In this document: positions 37,523-46,025 of the stretch, piece after piece
Layout of the letters: each line of letters starts with the position of its first letter
Position numbering within the stretch: position 1 is the first letter of the stretch
Assembly (NCBI GenBank): GCA_009746045.1
Contig: RPFO01001038.1
Location: 1 to 50,948 of the forward strand
Source: Mesostigma viride
Taxonomy: Eukaryota; Streptophyta; Mesostigmatophyceae; Mesostigmatales; Mesostigmataceae
Direction of reading: 5' to 3'
Length of the DNA: 50,948 nt
Translations under genes and position numbers: made by a program
The notes under the pieces: model-generated
Told to the model about the DNA's origin: nothing
The model's input: the letters and a program-made list of their open reading frames with translations, nothing else
Database searches by the model: none

Positions 37523-38008
37523 ATGGATGGAGCGGTGGAGTTTGAAGGGTGGCGAAACAAGATGCGTTCCATGACAACTGAGTTCATTGAGATCGATGAC
37601 GCTTTGAAATCTTCTTCGAAGGATCTCGCCCCCTTGCGCAAGAAGAGAAAGTCTCTTCAAGGTGACATCTTGACTGCGATGTTAAGCGCTGGAGTTGACG
37701 CTTGTAACATCTCAGGCCGGGATGACAAGCTTCTTGTGAAGACGCGGAAGAAGCGGGTGCCTCTTAAGGAGGTCATCCAAGAGCGGATGATTGCCTTCTT
37801 CAATGGCGACGAGGAGAAAGCGGAGGCTTGCATCTCCATATACTTTCTCCTGTCGTGGAGGAAGTCAAGGCTTTGTGTCGCGTCTCGAATAAGAAGAAGA
37901 GTCCCGGTAAACACAAGAAGGAGAAGGAAACGGAGGGAGAAGAGGAAGGGATGGATCAAGAAGAAGAAGAGGCTGACGGAGAGATGTCGAGGAAACCGAA
38001 CCTGCTGA
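37523..38008 (+). CDS. Basic/acidic coiled-coil-like protein, interrupted by a frameshift
   Basis: The first 100 residues are helical with Lys/Leu heptads. Near 37828 the coding-like frame changes to the -1 frame, which has a Lys-rich then strongly Glu-rich tail. The exact end is uncertain because several frames stay open: stops lie at 38008, 38012 and 38094. A nucleic-acid-binding role is possible. Confidence 0.5.
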   Translation: MDGAVEFEGWRNKMRSMTTEFIEIDDALKSSSKDLAPLRKKRKSLQGDILTAMLSAGVDACNISGRDDKLLVKTRKKRVPLKEVIQERMIAFFNGDEEKAEACISIYFLLSWRKSRLCVASRIRRRVPVNTRRRRKRREKRKGWIKKKKRLTERCRGNRTC

Positions 38009-38155
38009 TTGAGAGAATTCGTCTCGAATTTCAGCCACAAAAAAACGAACACCTAGTTCTGGGTGGTCGTAATACGAACCATATGCGTCGATAAATTCGC
38101 CCGACCAAGGCAGCACTGCTAAGTTGTTGTGCTCCGGGTGCCAAAAAGAATCCAT
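37865..38155 (-). CDS. Small hypothetical protein, opposite-strand overlap
   Basis: The first 50 codons from the ATG at 38155 look coding, with mixed Trp, Tyr, His and acidic residues. The last part is Ser/Pro/Leu-rich and lies antisense to the gene at 37523, so the real end is probably nearer 38000, perhaps after a frameshift. Family unknown. Confidence 0.4.
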   Translation of the reverse strand: MDSFWHPEHNNLAVLPWSGEFIDAYGSYYDHPELGVRFFVAEIRDEFSQSAGSVSSTSLRQPLLLLDPSLPLLPPFPSPSCVYRDSSSYSRRDTKP

Positions 38156-38240
38156 CTTTGAACTATTAAAATGAATAAAAAACTCGTTCGTTCTATTGTC
38201 TCAAAATAAAACCCCCGCTGCTTGTAGCTCTATCCAAAAA

Positions 38241-39107
38241 ATGGATTACGCCGAGTCGTCAAAGACGATTCAAATATCAGCAGAAGATTTGCAATGCCAC
38301 GTTTGCATGGGTGTGCTTTCGTCACCTGTCGCTCTTCAATGTCGTACGAGGACGGAAGGGGGGAAGTGCGAGGCGGTGGTGTGTCAGAAACCTTGTTTGA
38401 GGGATTTGGTATATAGACAAAAGCAAAGGGGAGGGTTGGTGGCAAGCACAAGTGGGAAGTGCATTCTCTGCCGCGCCCCGTGGCCTCGATACAAATTTGA
38501 GCACCTTGTAACGCTCGGTAGGGTGACGTCGTTGGTTCGTCGCAAATGCACGAACTGGATTCGCGGTTGCGCGTTCGAAGGTTCGGCGGATGAAGTTCAA
38601 CTTCACTCCAAGAACGGCGGATGTAATCACGACCTCGTGGTTTGTCCTAATCAGACGCACGGGTGCACAATTTCTGTGCAAAGAAAGGACTTGCTGCAAC
38701 ACAAGGCGGAATGCGCTTACTTCCCATGTCGTTTTTTCTTGGAGGGGAGTGGATGCAAGCACGTAGGGTCGAAACTCGACGTTGTCGCACACGAGACAGC
38801 GTGCTGTTTCGCAACCCAGGCCTGCAAGTCGCTCGTTAGCAACGCTCGAATCAACTACGGAATCTGGACGATCGCTAATGAGAACAATTCGTATCGCTGG
38901 GATCTTTGCGAGACTGGAAAAGACTACATAAAACTGCCCGAGGAGCAAGAAGAATCGGACGAAGAATCTGACGAAGGCGACGAAGGTGTCACCGAGGAAG
39001 AAGAACCTGCTTCCGAAAGCGGCGTCTTGGAGGTGACGCACACTTCCAACCGCTCGGAGGTCCCTGCTCGTTCTTTCATTTCCATCGAAAACGTGCGGCT
39101 ACATTGA
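38241..39107 (+). CDS. RING/TRAF-type zinc-finger protein
   Basis: A 288-residue protein. A RING-like site opens it: CHVC, then C ... C-x3-C, and CILC near residue 80. Two to three TRAF-type Cys/His fingers follow (about residues 105-200), each with a pattern such as C-x4-GC ... H ... C. The C-terminus is acidic. This layout is that of TRAF-like E3 ubiquitin ligases. It likely acts on host signalling proteins. Its stop overlaps the next ATG (TGATG). Confidence 0.75.
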   Translation: MDYAESSKTIQISAEDLQCHVCMGVLSSPVALQCRTRTEGGKCEAVVCQKPCLRDLVYRQKQRGGLVASTSGKCILCRAPWPRYKFEHLVTLGRVTSLVRRKCTNWIRGCAFEGSADEVQLHSKNGGCNHDLVVCPNQTHGCTISVQRKDLLQHKAECAYFPCRFFLEGSGCKHVGSKLDVVAHETACCFATQACKSLVSNARINYGIWTIANENNSYRWDLCETGKDYIKLPEEQEESDEESDEGDEGVTEEEEPASESGVLEVTHTSNRSEVPARSFISIENVRLH

Positions 39108-40187
39108 TGGACTCCGTAGAGGCGTGGCAACTTGTTGTCGACAAGCTTCCTGTCGACGACGTCATCAATGTCGCCGAGGCGTTAAAGGGAAACGATGCAT
39201 TATATACGATGGCAGTCAAAGAGCACGAATTTAGAGTGAATAAGATTCGAGACCACCTTTCAGGCGATTTCGAGAGACTGAAAGAGACAATACGCGAGCT
39301 CCAACGCGGAAGATTGCCTCGTCGCCCTAAAAACAAAGCTCGACCTGTTTTACGAGTCCGAGTGCATTCCTCTCGGATGCTCGAAATTCAAAGAGAGAGA
39401 CGTTGCATACGCTTTCATCGTAACAAAGGCCAGTGTTTCTGAAGACGTCGAATCTAGGTTCTCGGAAGACCATTTGCACGCCGCGAGGACAATCCTCGGT
39501 GTCCTCAACGAAGATTCGGACGCCGACAATACCAAGGAGATGTCTGCATTAGTTCGTGCAGCGCACATGGCCGGTGTTCGAGATCACTCGGGCAGAGTCG
39601 AAGTTCTCGCCTGGATAATGATGGACGCGCTGGGCATCGATATGGGCTCGTTTTTTCTTCTCTGCATTTCGGTTTTTCTGAACATGTATGACGAAGCGGA
39701 CGTGGCACAGCGCGTTCGGTTCTTGTATCGCTGCTCTCCTGGCGTTGCGGCACTCGCGTACGTCTGTCACGTGCCTGTTCTTGCGACGTGTCGGGATTCG
39801 GTTCAACGCATCGTCGACCGCGGAAGGTCTGACGTGAATAACAAGCGGAAGTCGAATTTCCGGAAGGACACGGCCATCAAGATGATGAAAGGCAACTCTT
39901 TGTACTTCATTCTTCGGCGTTCATGTAATGCGGATTACAACGCCATTCGCACAGGACAATTCTCGAACTTCCAAGTGTTTCGAAAGCACGCCCTGGAAAA
40001 CGTGAAGAGGCAGCTCGACAAATACGAGCGCAGACTTCTGGGTGTGCGCAATTCGTTTTTGAAAAAAACATCGGCAAAAATGGTTCACGCGGCCTTCGAC
40101 GCAGACAAAATGATCTGGCGTACTTTGGGGCGTCCAAATGGTCACGGCGGTTACAGGGCCATGTTAGGACAAAGACTTCAACCTTGA
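39107..40187 (+). CDS. F-box-like protein, interrupted by one frameshift
   Basis: The start is the ATG at 39107, overlapping the RING gene's stop. An F-box-like stretch (LVVDKLPVDDVINVAEAL) lies near residue 10. The frame changes near 39305 with an apparent extra base and runs to 40187, for about 360 residues in all. The main part is helical with several Cys. Pairing with the RING gene suggests a joint role in ubiquitination. Confidence 0.55.
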
Positions 40188-40435
40188 AGCTTTTTTTTCT
40201 GTTGAACAATGAGACCCTCTGAATTAGGTGCTGTGACAGCAACAAGTACCACTATACAAGTAGCCAGTAGCGCAACTTCCCATCGTTTGGATGCTACAAA
40301 TGTGACGCTGAACAGAACTAAAAGCTTTACCCAAGTCTGTTCGATATCAAACTCGTTTATGATAACGTAACCGCCTGCAGTTGAGAATACGGAACAAACG
40401 GCAGAAAGAATCTGGGTTACCTTTTCAAAATCCAT
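40178..40435 (-). CDS. Small membrane protein, 85 aa
   Basis: Two to three hydrophobic segments (about residues 9-26, 36-49 and 54-67) and a short basic tail. Its end overlaps the opposing F-box-like gene by ten bases. Family unknown. Confidence 0.6.
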   Translation of the reverse strand: MDFEKVTQILSAVCSVFSTAGGYVIINEFDIEQTWVKLLVLFSVTFVASKRWEVALLATCIVVLVAVTAPNSEGLIVQQKKKLQG

Positions 40436-40621
40436 CGACGATGATCTGTCTTAAACTATCATTTAATAAAAATTGCGATCTCTGTTTCGTCAAGATATTT
40501 CTGACGTCACCAACTTTTGGACGGACTCCGAGACGTTACCATGACCCATAGAAAAATAGCATGATAAAGAAGGTTGGTCATGAAAAAAATCTCGCCGTCA
40601 TCACGCGAGAGCCTTTCTGCC

Positions 40622-40921
40622 ATGGACACCACCAGAAAACGATCACGTTTTTTGGACGACCAGGCAGAAGATGAAGACGGCGAAGAAGAATCCGGGGATG
40701 AAGACAACGTTGACGTCCCTAACACGCAAGACCAGGACTTTTTGGACGATGCTCCAGTGTCTGAACGCGAAGGGCCGCATCCGGGAGCGATGATGTCTGA
40801 TGACGAAGACCCTCCTACACAAAGACATCCTCCTGAAGAGCCAGGAATGGATTTGGTGGTGGCGACAATGATGAGTGTGTCCGTTTCCGGAGAGATCTCG
40901 GAGGGGAAGAAGGTCTCGTAA
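40622..40921 (+). CDS. Acidic hypothetical protein
   Basis: About 100 residues from the ATG at 40622; an in-frame ATG at 40580 would add 14. It has a basic patch (TRKRSR), then a long Asp/Glu-rich region, then a Pro-rich tail. It ends 23 bases before the helicase gene. No fold is recognised. Confidence 0.5.
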   Translation: MDTTRKRSRFLDDQAEDEDGEEESGDEDNVDVPNTQDQDFLDDAPVSEREGPHPGAMMSDDEDPPTQRHPPEEPGMDLVVATMMSVSVSGEISEGKKVS

Positions 40922-40944
40922 ATTTTGCCGGAACGATCAGCGCC

Positions 40945-42816
40945 ATGACAAACGACGAGGTCCGGCGCCTTGTGAAGGTTGCTGAGGAGGGACTCGCGAA
41001 AGCCTCTATGGAAGACGTGCTAGCGGATATTTTCGACCTCGCGAACCGTCAAGATCGTCACGACAATCTCATGGCCGACTGCTGGAAACGCGTCGACGAA
41101 GGGGGCATCACGCTGTACGGCGACATCGATGCGCGCTACGTGCGTTCTCTCACCCGAGTCACACTGATCTTCGGGCTCGTAGACGAGCGCGTTCTAGAGG
41201 ACCTCCGCCCTGTGATGAATCAGTGTATCTGGCGCCTGTTTTCTACCGCAGAGTGTATTTCGTGCGCTATCAAGAGCAAGCTTCCTCCGGAGGATCTGCA
41301 AGGCCTTCCGAGTCTCATTTCTCGCGTCTTGTCGCTCCCCAAGCAGCTCAACGAGTTTCAGTGTCTCATCCTCGTGTTGACGATGCGGTGGAGTATGCAA
41401 GGACTCCGAAAGGGCGTTGACGAGACGGATGACGGCGTTTATAAGCGCGAATACACGCAGGATGGACACGACACGCATTTCTGGACGCGAATCGGGTCTG
41501 TTGAGCAATGGGTGAGCAAGGAGTGCGACCTCGTGCGCACAGGCGCCTGGGGTCTGGCCAGCCGAGATGGAGGCGCACGCAAGAGGGTCGCGGACTGGAT
41601 CATTTCGTCTTCGGAGACGGATTTCGCCTGCGTGCCCCGTGACCGGCACGTGTTTGCGTTCCGGAACGGGATTTACAAGTCGGACGAGGACCGATTTTTC
41701 AAGTATCCCGCCCTCGAGCTGCCGCAGAACGTCGGGGCCTGCCGCTTTTTTGCGGACGTCGACATGGACGAGAGTCTTTTCGAGGACGACGAGTTCAAGG
41801 GCGATTTCGACGACGGTGGTTGGTTTAACATCCCCACCGAGTCCGTAAGCGTTGTCCTCGACGATCAAGATTTCGCCGAGGATGTTCAGCGCCCTTACTG
41901 GGCCCTCGCGGTGGGAAGGATGCTGTACAGCCTGAAGGAGATGGACCGTTTTGAAGTGATGGTCTTCCTGAAAGGCATCGCAGGTTCGGGGAAATCGACG
42001 CTAGTTCGAATCATCGAGTGCATCTACGGGCAGGAAGCGGGAGTTCTTTCGAACAACATCGAACCCCTTTTCGGGCTCGCCCAACTCAAGGACAAGTACG
42101 TCATCGTCAGCTACGAGCTCAACGACAAATGGGCGCTCACGCAGTCGGACTGGCTTTCGCTCGTCAGCGGGGAGACAATGTCGCTCGCCGAGAAGCACAA
42201 ACGGGCAGCGCGTGTCATCTGGAAAGCCCCTTTCATGGCCGCCGGCAACAGGCTTTTTTGTCAAGCGGACAATGCGAACCAGATCACGCGGCGTCTCATC
42301 CTTTTCCCGTTCGACAACAAGCCTAAAGGTGACGTCGATGTGCTCTTGGAAGAGAAAACCGCGCGCAACATCGGTCGAATCATCGTCAAGGGCAACCGCG
42401 CATACCTCTCTCTTGTTCGCAAAGTGGGCACGGGCGCGCTGATCGAGCATCTCCCGGAATGGTTCATTGACTGCAGGCGGCGAGCACAGGAGGCGTCTAA
42501 CCCTCTCTACACCTTCCTGAACAACGTGTCCTGGGTCGAAGTGGACTTGGCCCACAACTACTGTCCATGGGAGGAGTTTCAGAAGCGGTTTAATGATTGG
42601 AACCGGCAACGCGACCCTCGTTCCCGGATTGTATTCGAAGAGGACTTCTACAAGCACGTGTTCACCGAGTTTAAGCTCAAGCTCGTCTTCCAGAAGGTGT
42701 GGAAGGTGTATCCTCTCGACCAGGAAGGGACGGACCGCCCAACCAAGAAGCGGGCTTTCTGGCTCTATGGCGTGGACTTCGCGAACGAGAATGCAACCCC
42801 GCCTGATGTAGAATAA
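40945..42816 (+). CDS. D5-type SF3 helicase
   Basis: A 623-residue replicative helicase of the poxvirus D5 type, a core virus gene. The Walker A loop GIAGSGKST lies at about residues 344-352, the Walker B strand (YVIVSYE) near 384-390, and the motif C region (FMAAGN) near 430. A D5_N-like domain precedes the ATPase. No catalytic archaeo-eukaryotic primase motif is visible in the N-terminal 250 residues, so priming may need another gene. It is expected to work in the viral replisome. Confidence 0.9.
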   Translation: MTNDEVRRLVKVAEEGLAKASMEDVLADIFDLANRQDRHDNLMADCWKRVDEGGITLYGDIDARYVRSLTRVTLIFGLVDERVLEDLRPVMNQCIWRLFSTAECISCAIKSKLPPEDLQGLPSLISRVLSLPKQLNEFQCLILVLTMRWSMQGLRKGVDETDDGVYKREYTQDGHDTHFWTRIGSVEQWVSKECDLVRTGAWGLASRDGGARKRVADWIISSSETDFACVPRDRHVFAFRNGIYKSDEDRFFKYPALELPQNVGACRFFADVDMDESLFEDDEFKGDFDDGGWFNIPTESVSVVLDDQDFAEDVQRPYWALAVGRMLYSLKEMDRFEVMVFLKGIAGSGKSTLVRIIECIYGQEAGVLSNNIEPLFGLAQLKDKYVIVSYELNDKWALTQSDWLSLVSGETMSLAEKHKRAARVIWKAPFMAAGNRLFCQADNANQITRRLILFPFDNKPKGDVDVLLEEKTARNIGRIIVKGNRAYLSLVRKVGTGALIEHLPEWFIDCRRRAQEASNPLYTFLNNVSWVEVDLAHNYCPWEEFQKRFNDWNRQRDPRSRIVFEEDFYKHVFTEFKLKLVFQKVWKVYPLDQEGTDRPTKKRAFWLYGVDFANENATPPDVE

Positions 42817-42827
42817 TGTAAATTCTA
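42809..42827. terminator. Short hairpin at the helicase 3' end
   Basis: TAGAAT (42809-42814) and ATTCTA (42822-42827) are inverted and span the helicase stop codon. It is a candidate 3'-end hairpin. Confidence 0.35.
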
Positions 42828-42849
42828 TTCTCGCTATATGAATTAATAC

Positions 42850-43134
42850 ATGACATCGATTGCACTTGTTCATCCTCATTGGCATCGCCCGAGAATGGCT
42901 TATGCGCCAATTCCGAAACCCCAACCACCCCCAACGGGCGAGTTTGGAGGGGTAAACTATAGAGAGCCGGCTCCGGCTGTAAGAGGGATGTGCGCATATG
43001 CGAATAAAACGTTCTGTCAATTGGGATTGGAGAAATGCTCTCCCATGGGCGCATTGGAGTTTTTTAATACGTTTTTATTAGGATTGGTACTTCTCTGGGT
43101 GTTGGAGCTTGCAATTGAGTCAAGAAAGTTTTGA
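42850..43134 (+). CDS. C-terminal-anchored membrane protein, 94 aa
   Basis: A Pro-rich N-terminal half, two Cys in the middle and one hydrophobic segment near the C-terminus (about residues 70-88). It would be tail-anchored. An AT-rich CTATATGAATTAATAC leader precedes it. It overlaps the end of the opposing gene by 15 bases. Confidence 0.6.
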   Translation: MTSIALVHPHWHRPRMAYAPIPKPQPPPTGEFGGVNYREPAPAVRGMCAYANKTFCQLGLEKCSPMGALEFFNTFLLGLVLLWVLELAIESRKF

Positions 43135-43506
43135 TAAATTAAATCGAACTCTGCGAGTTGCGTCCAACACTTGCTGGGACTGAACTGGCTTGGGTTTACT
43201 TAAATTAGCATTTTTCTTAGGAATCGCTCCCCACTCCATGTATAGATGACTCGTTCCAACTATTTTTACACGAAATCCTTTTTTCGCGAATGACTTGCCA
43301 ACGTGCCGTACGACCTTTTGCACATCGTATATAGGCATCCCGAACTGGTACGTCGGCACTGCATACAACAAGGACGTATGGCCTTGAGAAGCAGTAGAAC
43401 GAATGCAGTTTTCTACCGCTCTAGAAATCTTATCCTCAACAATTCGTGAACCGGCTTGTGATGCTTTTACGAGGTCGTACGCGCTGCTCGCCGTTAGTCG
43501 AGACAT
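43120..43506 (-). CDS. Conserved-looking small giant-virus protein, 128 aa
   Basis: A basic alpha/beta protein from the ATG at 43506. The central YQFGMPIYDV stretch, a helix and a GFRVKIVGTSHLYMEW strand form a pattern I recall from small conserved proteins of large DNA viruses, but I cannot name the family. It diverges from the gene at 43543 with only 36 bases between starts. Confidence 0.55.
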   Translation of the reverse strand: MSRLTASSAYDLVKASQAGSRIVEDKISRAVENCIRSTASQGHTSLLYAVPTYQFGMPIYDVQKVVRHVGKSFAKKGFRVKIVGTSHLYMEWGAIPKKNANLSKPKPVQSQQVLDATRRVRFNLSKLS

Positions 43507-43521
43507 AAACTTCTCGCTCTT

Positions 43522-43527
43522 GTATAC
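43522..43527. promoter_or_regulatory. Shared GTATAC element between divergent genes
   Basis: A palindromic GTATAC sits midway in the 36-base spacer between the divergent starts at 43506 and 43543. It is the only TATA-like sequence there and may serve both directions. Confidence 0.35.
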
Positions 43528-43542
43528 TATTCTGGGGAATAA

Positions 43543-44007
43543 ATGGATTCCGACAACGCCCCGCCTGCCTCTACTGCGCTCGTAGCACTGAGGTCTCAAG
43601 AAGGGCTTTTTATTGTAGATTTCCCGTACGAATGGTCATGGACAAGCGTCGAGAAGTACATTCCTTCTCCCAAAATCTTAGACATACTGATGCCTTCTGG
43701 AGGCGTTCCGTATCGAGGTAGAAGCGTTTCCGTATACTCTTCCGATACAAATGCATCTGATGGACAAATAAACAAAACGGCCTCCCTTATTCTAGGCGAA
43801 ACAGTGTTTCAAGACGTTTTATTCTTGAAAACGGAAGACGGCGATGAGTCAATGACTAAGACTCACAGATTCACATCCGAAAATGTGATGTACATGCTCA
43901 GACTTCCTAAACAAGAATGGGTCGACCGCTTGTGCAGAGAAAACGAGGTTACGGGTAGATTCGGATCTTTACTCGACCGGCTCCAGAGTTGGAGCTCCGC
44001 CCTCTAG
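43543..44007 (+). CDS. Hypothetical protein, 154 aa
   Basis: A soluble mixed protein beginning with a Pro/Ala-rich stretch, with Phe/Tyr/Trp strands in the middle and a helical end. The start is immediately preceded by TAA (AATAAATGG). It ends 39 bases inside the opposing gene. No family is recognised. Confidence 0.55.
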   Translation: MDSDNAPPASTALVALRSQEGLFIVDFPYEWSWTSVEKYIPSPKILDILMPSGGVPYRGRSVSVYSSDTNASDGQINKTASLILGETVFQDVLFLKTEDGDESMTKTHRFTSENVMYMLRLPKQEWVDRLCRENEVTGRFGSLLDRLQSWSSAL

Positions 44008-44667
44008 CACAATGGAGTGGGGAATGGCACCTTCTTGTACGTCCCCAGCCTCGCCCTTCGCGGCGTTATCACGGCTCTCCTGGATTCTTTGCTGGTTGAA
44101 CTCCTTCGTCTTTAAACGATCCGTGTGATACTTCTCCATGATCTTCTCCAGCCTCTGGTCAACATATCGGTGCTTGATTCCAGCGCGAAGATCATCGGGA
44201 ACAGGCATCACGAGCCAATTGTACATCGAAACTACAAAAATGTCGAAATTAGGATCGTTCTCCATCAACTTCCCGGCGTGCTCTTCCGCTGCTTCGATCG
44301 TGTCAAAAACCCCGCGAATTTTGATCGCGATATGAGTCGCGTTAGGAGGGGCCACAAAACTGATCACGGCGAGCTTTTGGCTTGATACTTGCAAGTTCTC
44401 CGGGTCCTCCTTCGCATCAACGGCCACCTGCTTCTTGACAACCTCGGGATCAACTGAAAGTGCAGGCTTGTCAGTATGAGGAGCTAGCGACATGTCTGGT
44501 TCAATCACTGTTGGAATCGCAGACGCGGTAGAAGTTCCGCCATCGGTTACGACGCGAGCAGGCATGGCACCCGTTTGTTGATACTCCAAGTGTTCCTCCT
44601 CAGTCAAAACGATAGGAGCGCCGAGACTGACGTTCATCAACTTACCGCAATGAGCCGAGGAGTCCAT
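43969..44667 (-). CDS. DUF5832-like conserved giant-virus protein
   Basis: A 232-residue protein. The stretch near residues 103-155 fits the DUF5832 family found widely in giant viruses: AVISFVAPPN, then IAIKIRGVFDT, an AEEHAGKL helix, and NFDIFVVSMYNWL. The N-terminus is Ser/Thr/Ala-rich and the C-terminus is charged and helical. Function is unknown; virion association is reported for relatives. Confidence 0.7.
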   Translation of the reverse strand: MDSSAHCGKLMNVSLGAPIVLTEEEHLEYQQTGAMPARVVTDGGTSTASAIPTVIEPDMSLAPHTDKPALSVDPEVVKKQVAVDAKEDPENLQVSSQKLAVISFVAPPNATHIAIKIRGVFDTIEAAEEHAGKLMENDPNFDIFVVSMYNWLVMPVPDDLRAGIKHRYVDQRLEKIMEKYHTDRLKTKEFNQQRIQESRDNAAKGEAGDVQEGAIPHSIVLEGGAPTLEPVE

Positions 44668-44714
44668 TTGACGTCGTGTTGGTATATTCTTCTTGTCAAA
44701 ATTATCAAAAGCCT

Positions 44715-45455
44715 TTAAACGAACCTGTACCTTCGTTGTTGTCCGCCATGGCCCTCATTCGATTCAACCAATTCTCTTGCGACATTTCCCTTTCGAACCG
44801 TATCCGTATATGTTTCTTCTGCTATTCGCAACTTCTCTTTGGCATCCAATTGATTGGTAATAGCTTCGTCAAACCAATTTCTTAGATCCTGGTCTGATGG
44901 ATCTTCAAGATGAAGTCCTGCGAGGTAATCGCGCCAATTTTCTGCTTCTTGAAATTCAATCCGTGCGTTCAACATTTTCTGTTCGTCTTCTTCACGGTAC
45001 ACTCTATCGACTTCCATCAGGAGTCCCGGAATGTGTTCATAAAAATATTTGGAAGTACTCCTTAACGCGGGTATGTCGTAATAGCCCACACCGTGCAAAA
45101 CAGATACTAAGGCAGGAGGAGGTAGTGCACCTAATCGAAGCGTATTTTTGTTCTCCTCCTCGGCTCGTCGCCGCTCTAGTTCCCTTACTCGCGCTAAAAA
45201 CTCGCGATTTGGACGAGTATGTGTTTCAGAAAGATCTGAGACATTAGGCGACGTGGAATAGGGCACCGGACCTATTTGAAATATCTTTTGCCTTTTTGTA
45301 TTATCACTTTGTTTACTTTCCGACAAATTGTCATCGCGAAAACGTTTGGTTCCGCGAGCCGTGTGTGTTCTTGTGTGGAGATGACACGATTTCTTGCCCC
45401 TTAAAACCTGATTCAGACATCGACCTCCGCTTTTGGTCTTCTCACCGCACTTCAT
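44715..45455 (-). CDS. F-box-like protein with N-terminal mini-zinc module
   Basis: A 246-residue paralogue, in architecture, of the gene at 19671. Residues about 3-26 carry the Cys/His module (CGEKT ... RC ... SCHLH). Residues about 106-140 resemble an F-box (LPPPALVSVLHGV, then LRSTSKYFYEH). The C-terminal half is helical and charged. It may recruit targets to host SCF ligases. Confidence 0.65.
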   Translation of the reverse strand: MKCGEKTKSGGRCLNQVLRGKKSCHLHTRTHTARGTKRFRDDNLSESKQSDNTKRQKIFQIGPVPYSTSPNVSDLSETHTRPNREFLARVRELERRRAEEENKNTLRLGALPPPALVSVLHGVGYYDIPALRSTSKYFYEHIPGLLMEVDRVYREEDEQKMLNARIEFQEAENWRDYLAGLHLEDPSDQDLRNWFDEAITNQLDAKEKLRIAEETYTDTVRKGNVARELVESNEGHGGQQRRYRFV

Positions 45456-45484
45456 TCCTTTTCAATACGAATCAAAATTTTCTT

Positions 45485-45997
45485 CTAAGCTTCGATAATC
45501 CGGTCGATAATAATCGGATCCGTCTGATTATTACGAAGAGTCGCGACTGTGTACTGAGGAAGTGCGTTCACAAAAGATCCCAAATTTGATTCGCCAAGCG
45601 CCACGGCAATAAGCCTCTCAAAGTAGTCCGTATTGGAAAACTCGCTCCTATCTCTTTTCAGTTTTTCCCACAAGTCCTTATTAAGTTCCTCAATGAGATC
45701 CCATTGATCCTCGCAGCTTTTACGAGTGACAGATCGTCGTTCAAGTAGCTTTATATCGTTACGAGACTCGTACGTCATTCTTGCTTTCTGAACGATTTTA
45801 TCGATCGGGATGTCGACCCGATAGGTGCACCGGAACCTGTTCTTGATAGCGTCTAGGTTTTGACCCGACAAAAATTTTCGATAAACAGGGTACATTTTTT
45901 CCACTAGTTTTTTGTCTTCTAGCCTTCCGATGGCGGTTGTGGTTCCGCCAACAAAGTCCGCATATGAAATGTTGAAAGGTACGTTTATCGGAATCAT
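45485..45997 (-). CDS. Hypothetical protein, 170 aa
   Basis: The ATG at 45997 is preferred because one at 46027 would overlap the start of the resolvase gene. A soluble, Arg/Lys/Asp-rich helical protein with a Pro/Val-rich start. No family is recognised. Confidence 0.6.
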   Translation of the reverse strand: MIPINVPFNISYADFVGGTTTAIGRLEDKKLVEKMYPVYRKFLSGQNLDAIKNRFRCTYRVDIPIDKIVQKARMTYESRNDIKLLERRSVTRKSCEDQWDLIEELNKDLWEKLKRDRSEFSNTDYFERLIAVALGESNLGSFVNALPQYTVATLRNNQTDPIIIDRIIEA

Positions 45998-46000
45998 GAT

Positions 46001-46010
46001 ACTATATATG
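46001..46010. promoter_or_regulatory. Shared TATATAT element
   Basis: ACTATATATG lies in the 28-base spacer between the divergent starts at 45997 and 46026. It may drive both genes. Confidence 0.4.
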
Positions 46011-46025
46011 CGAGAATTGTGAGCC

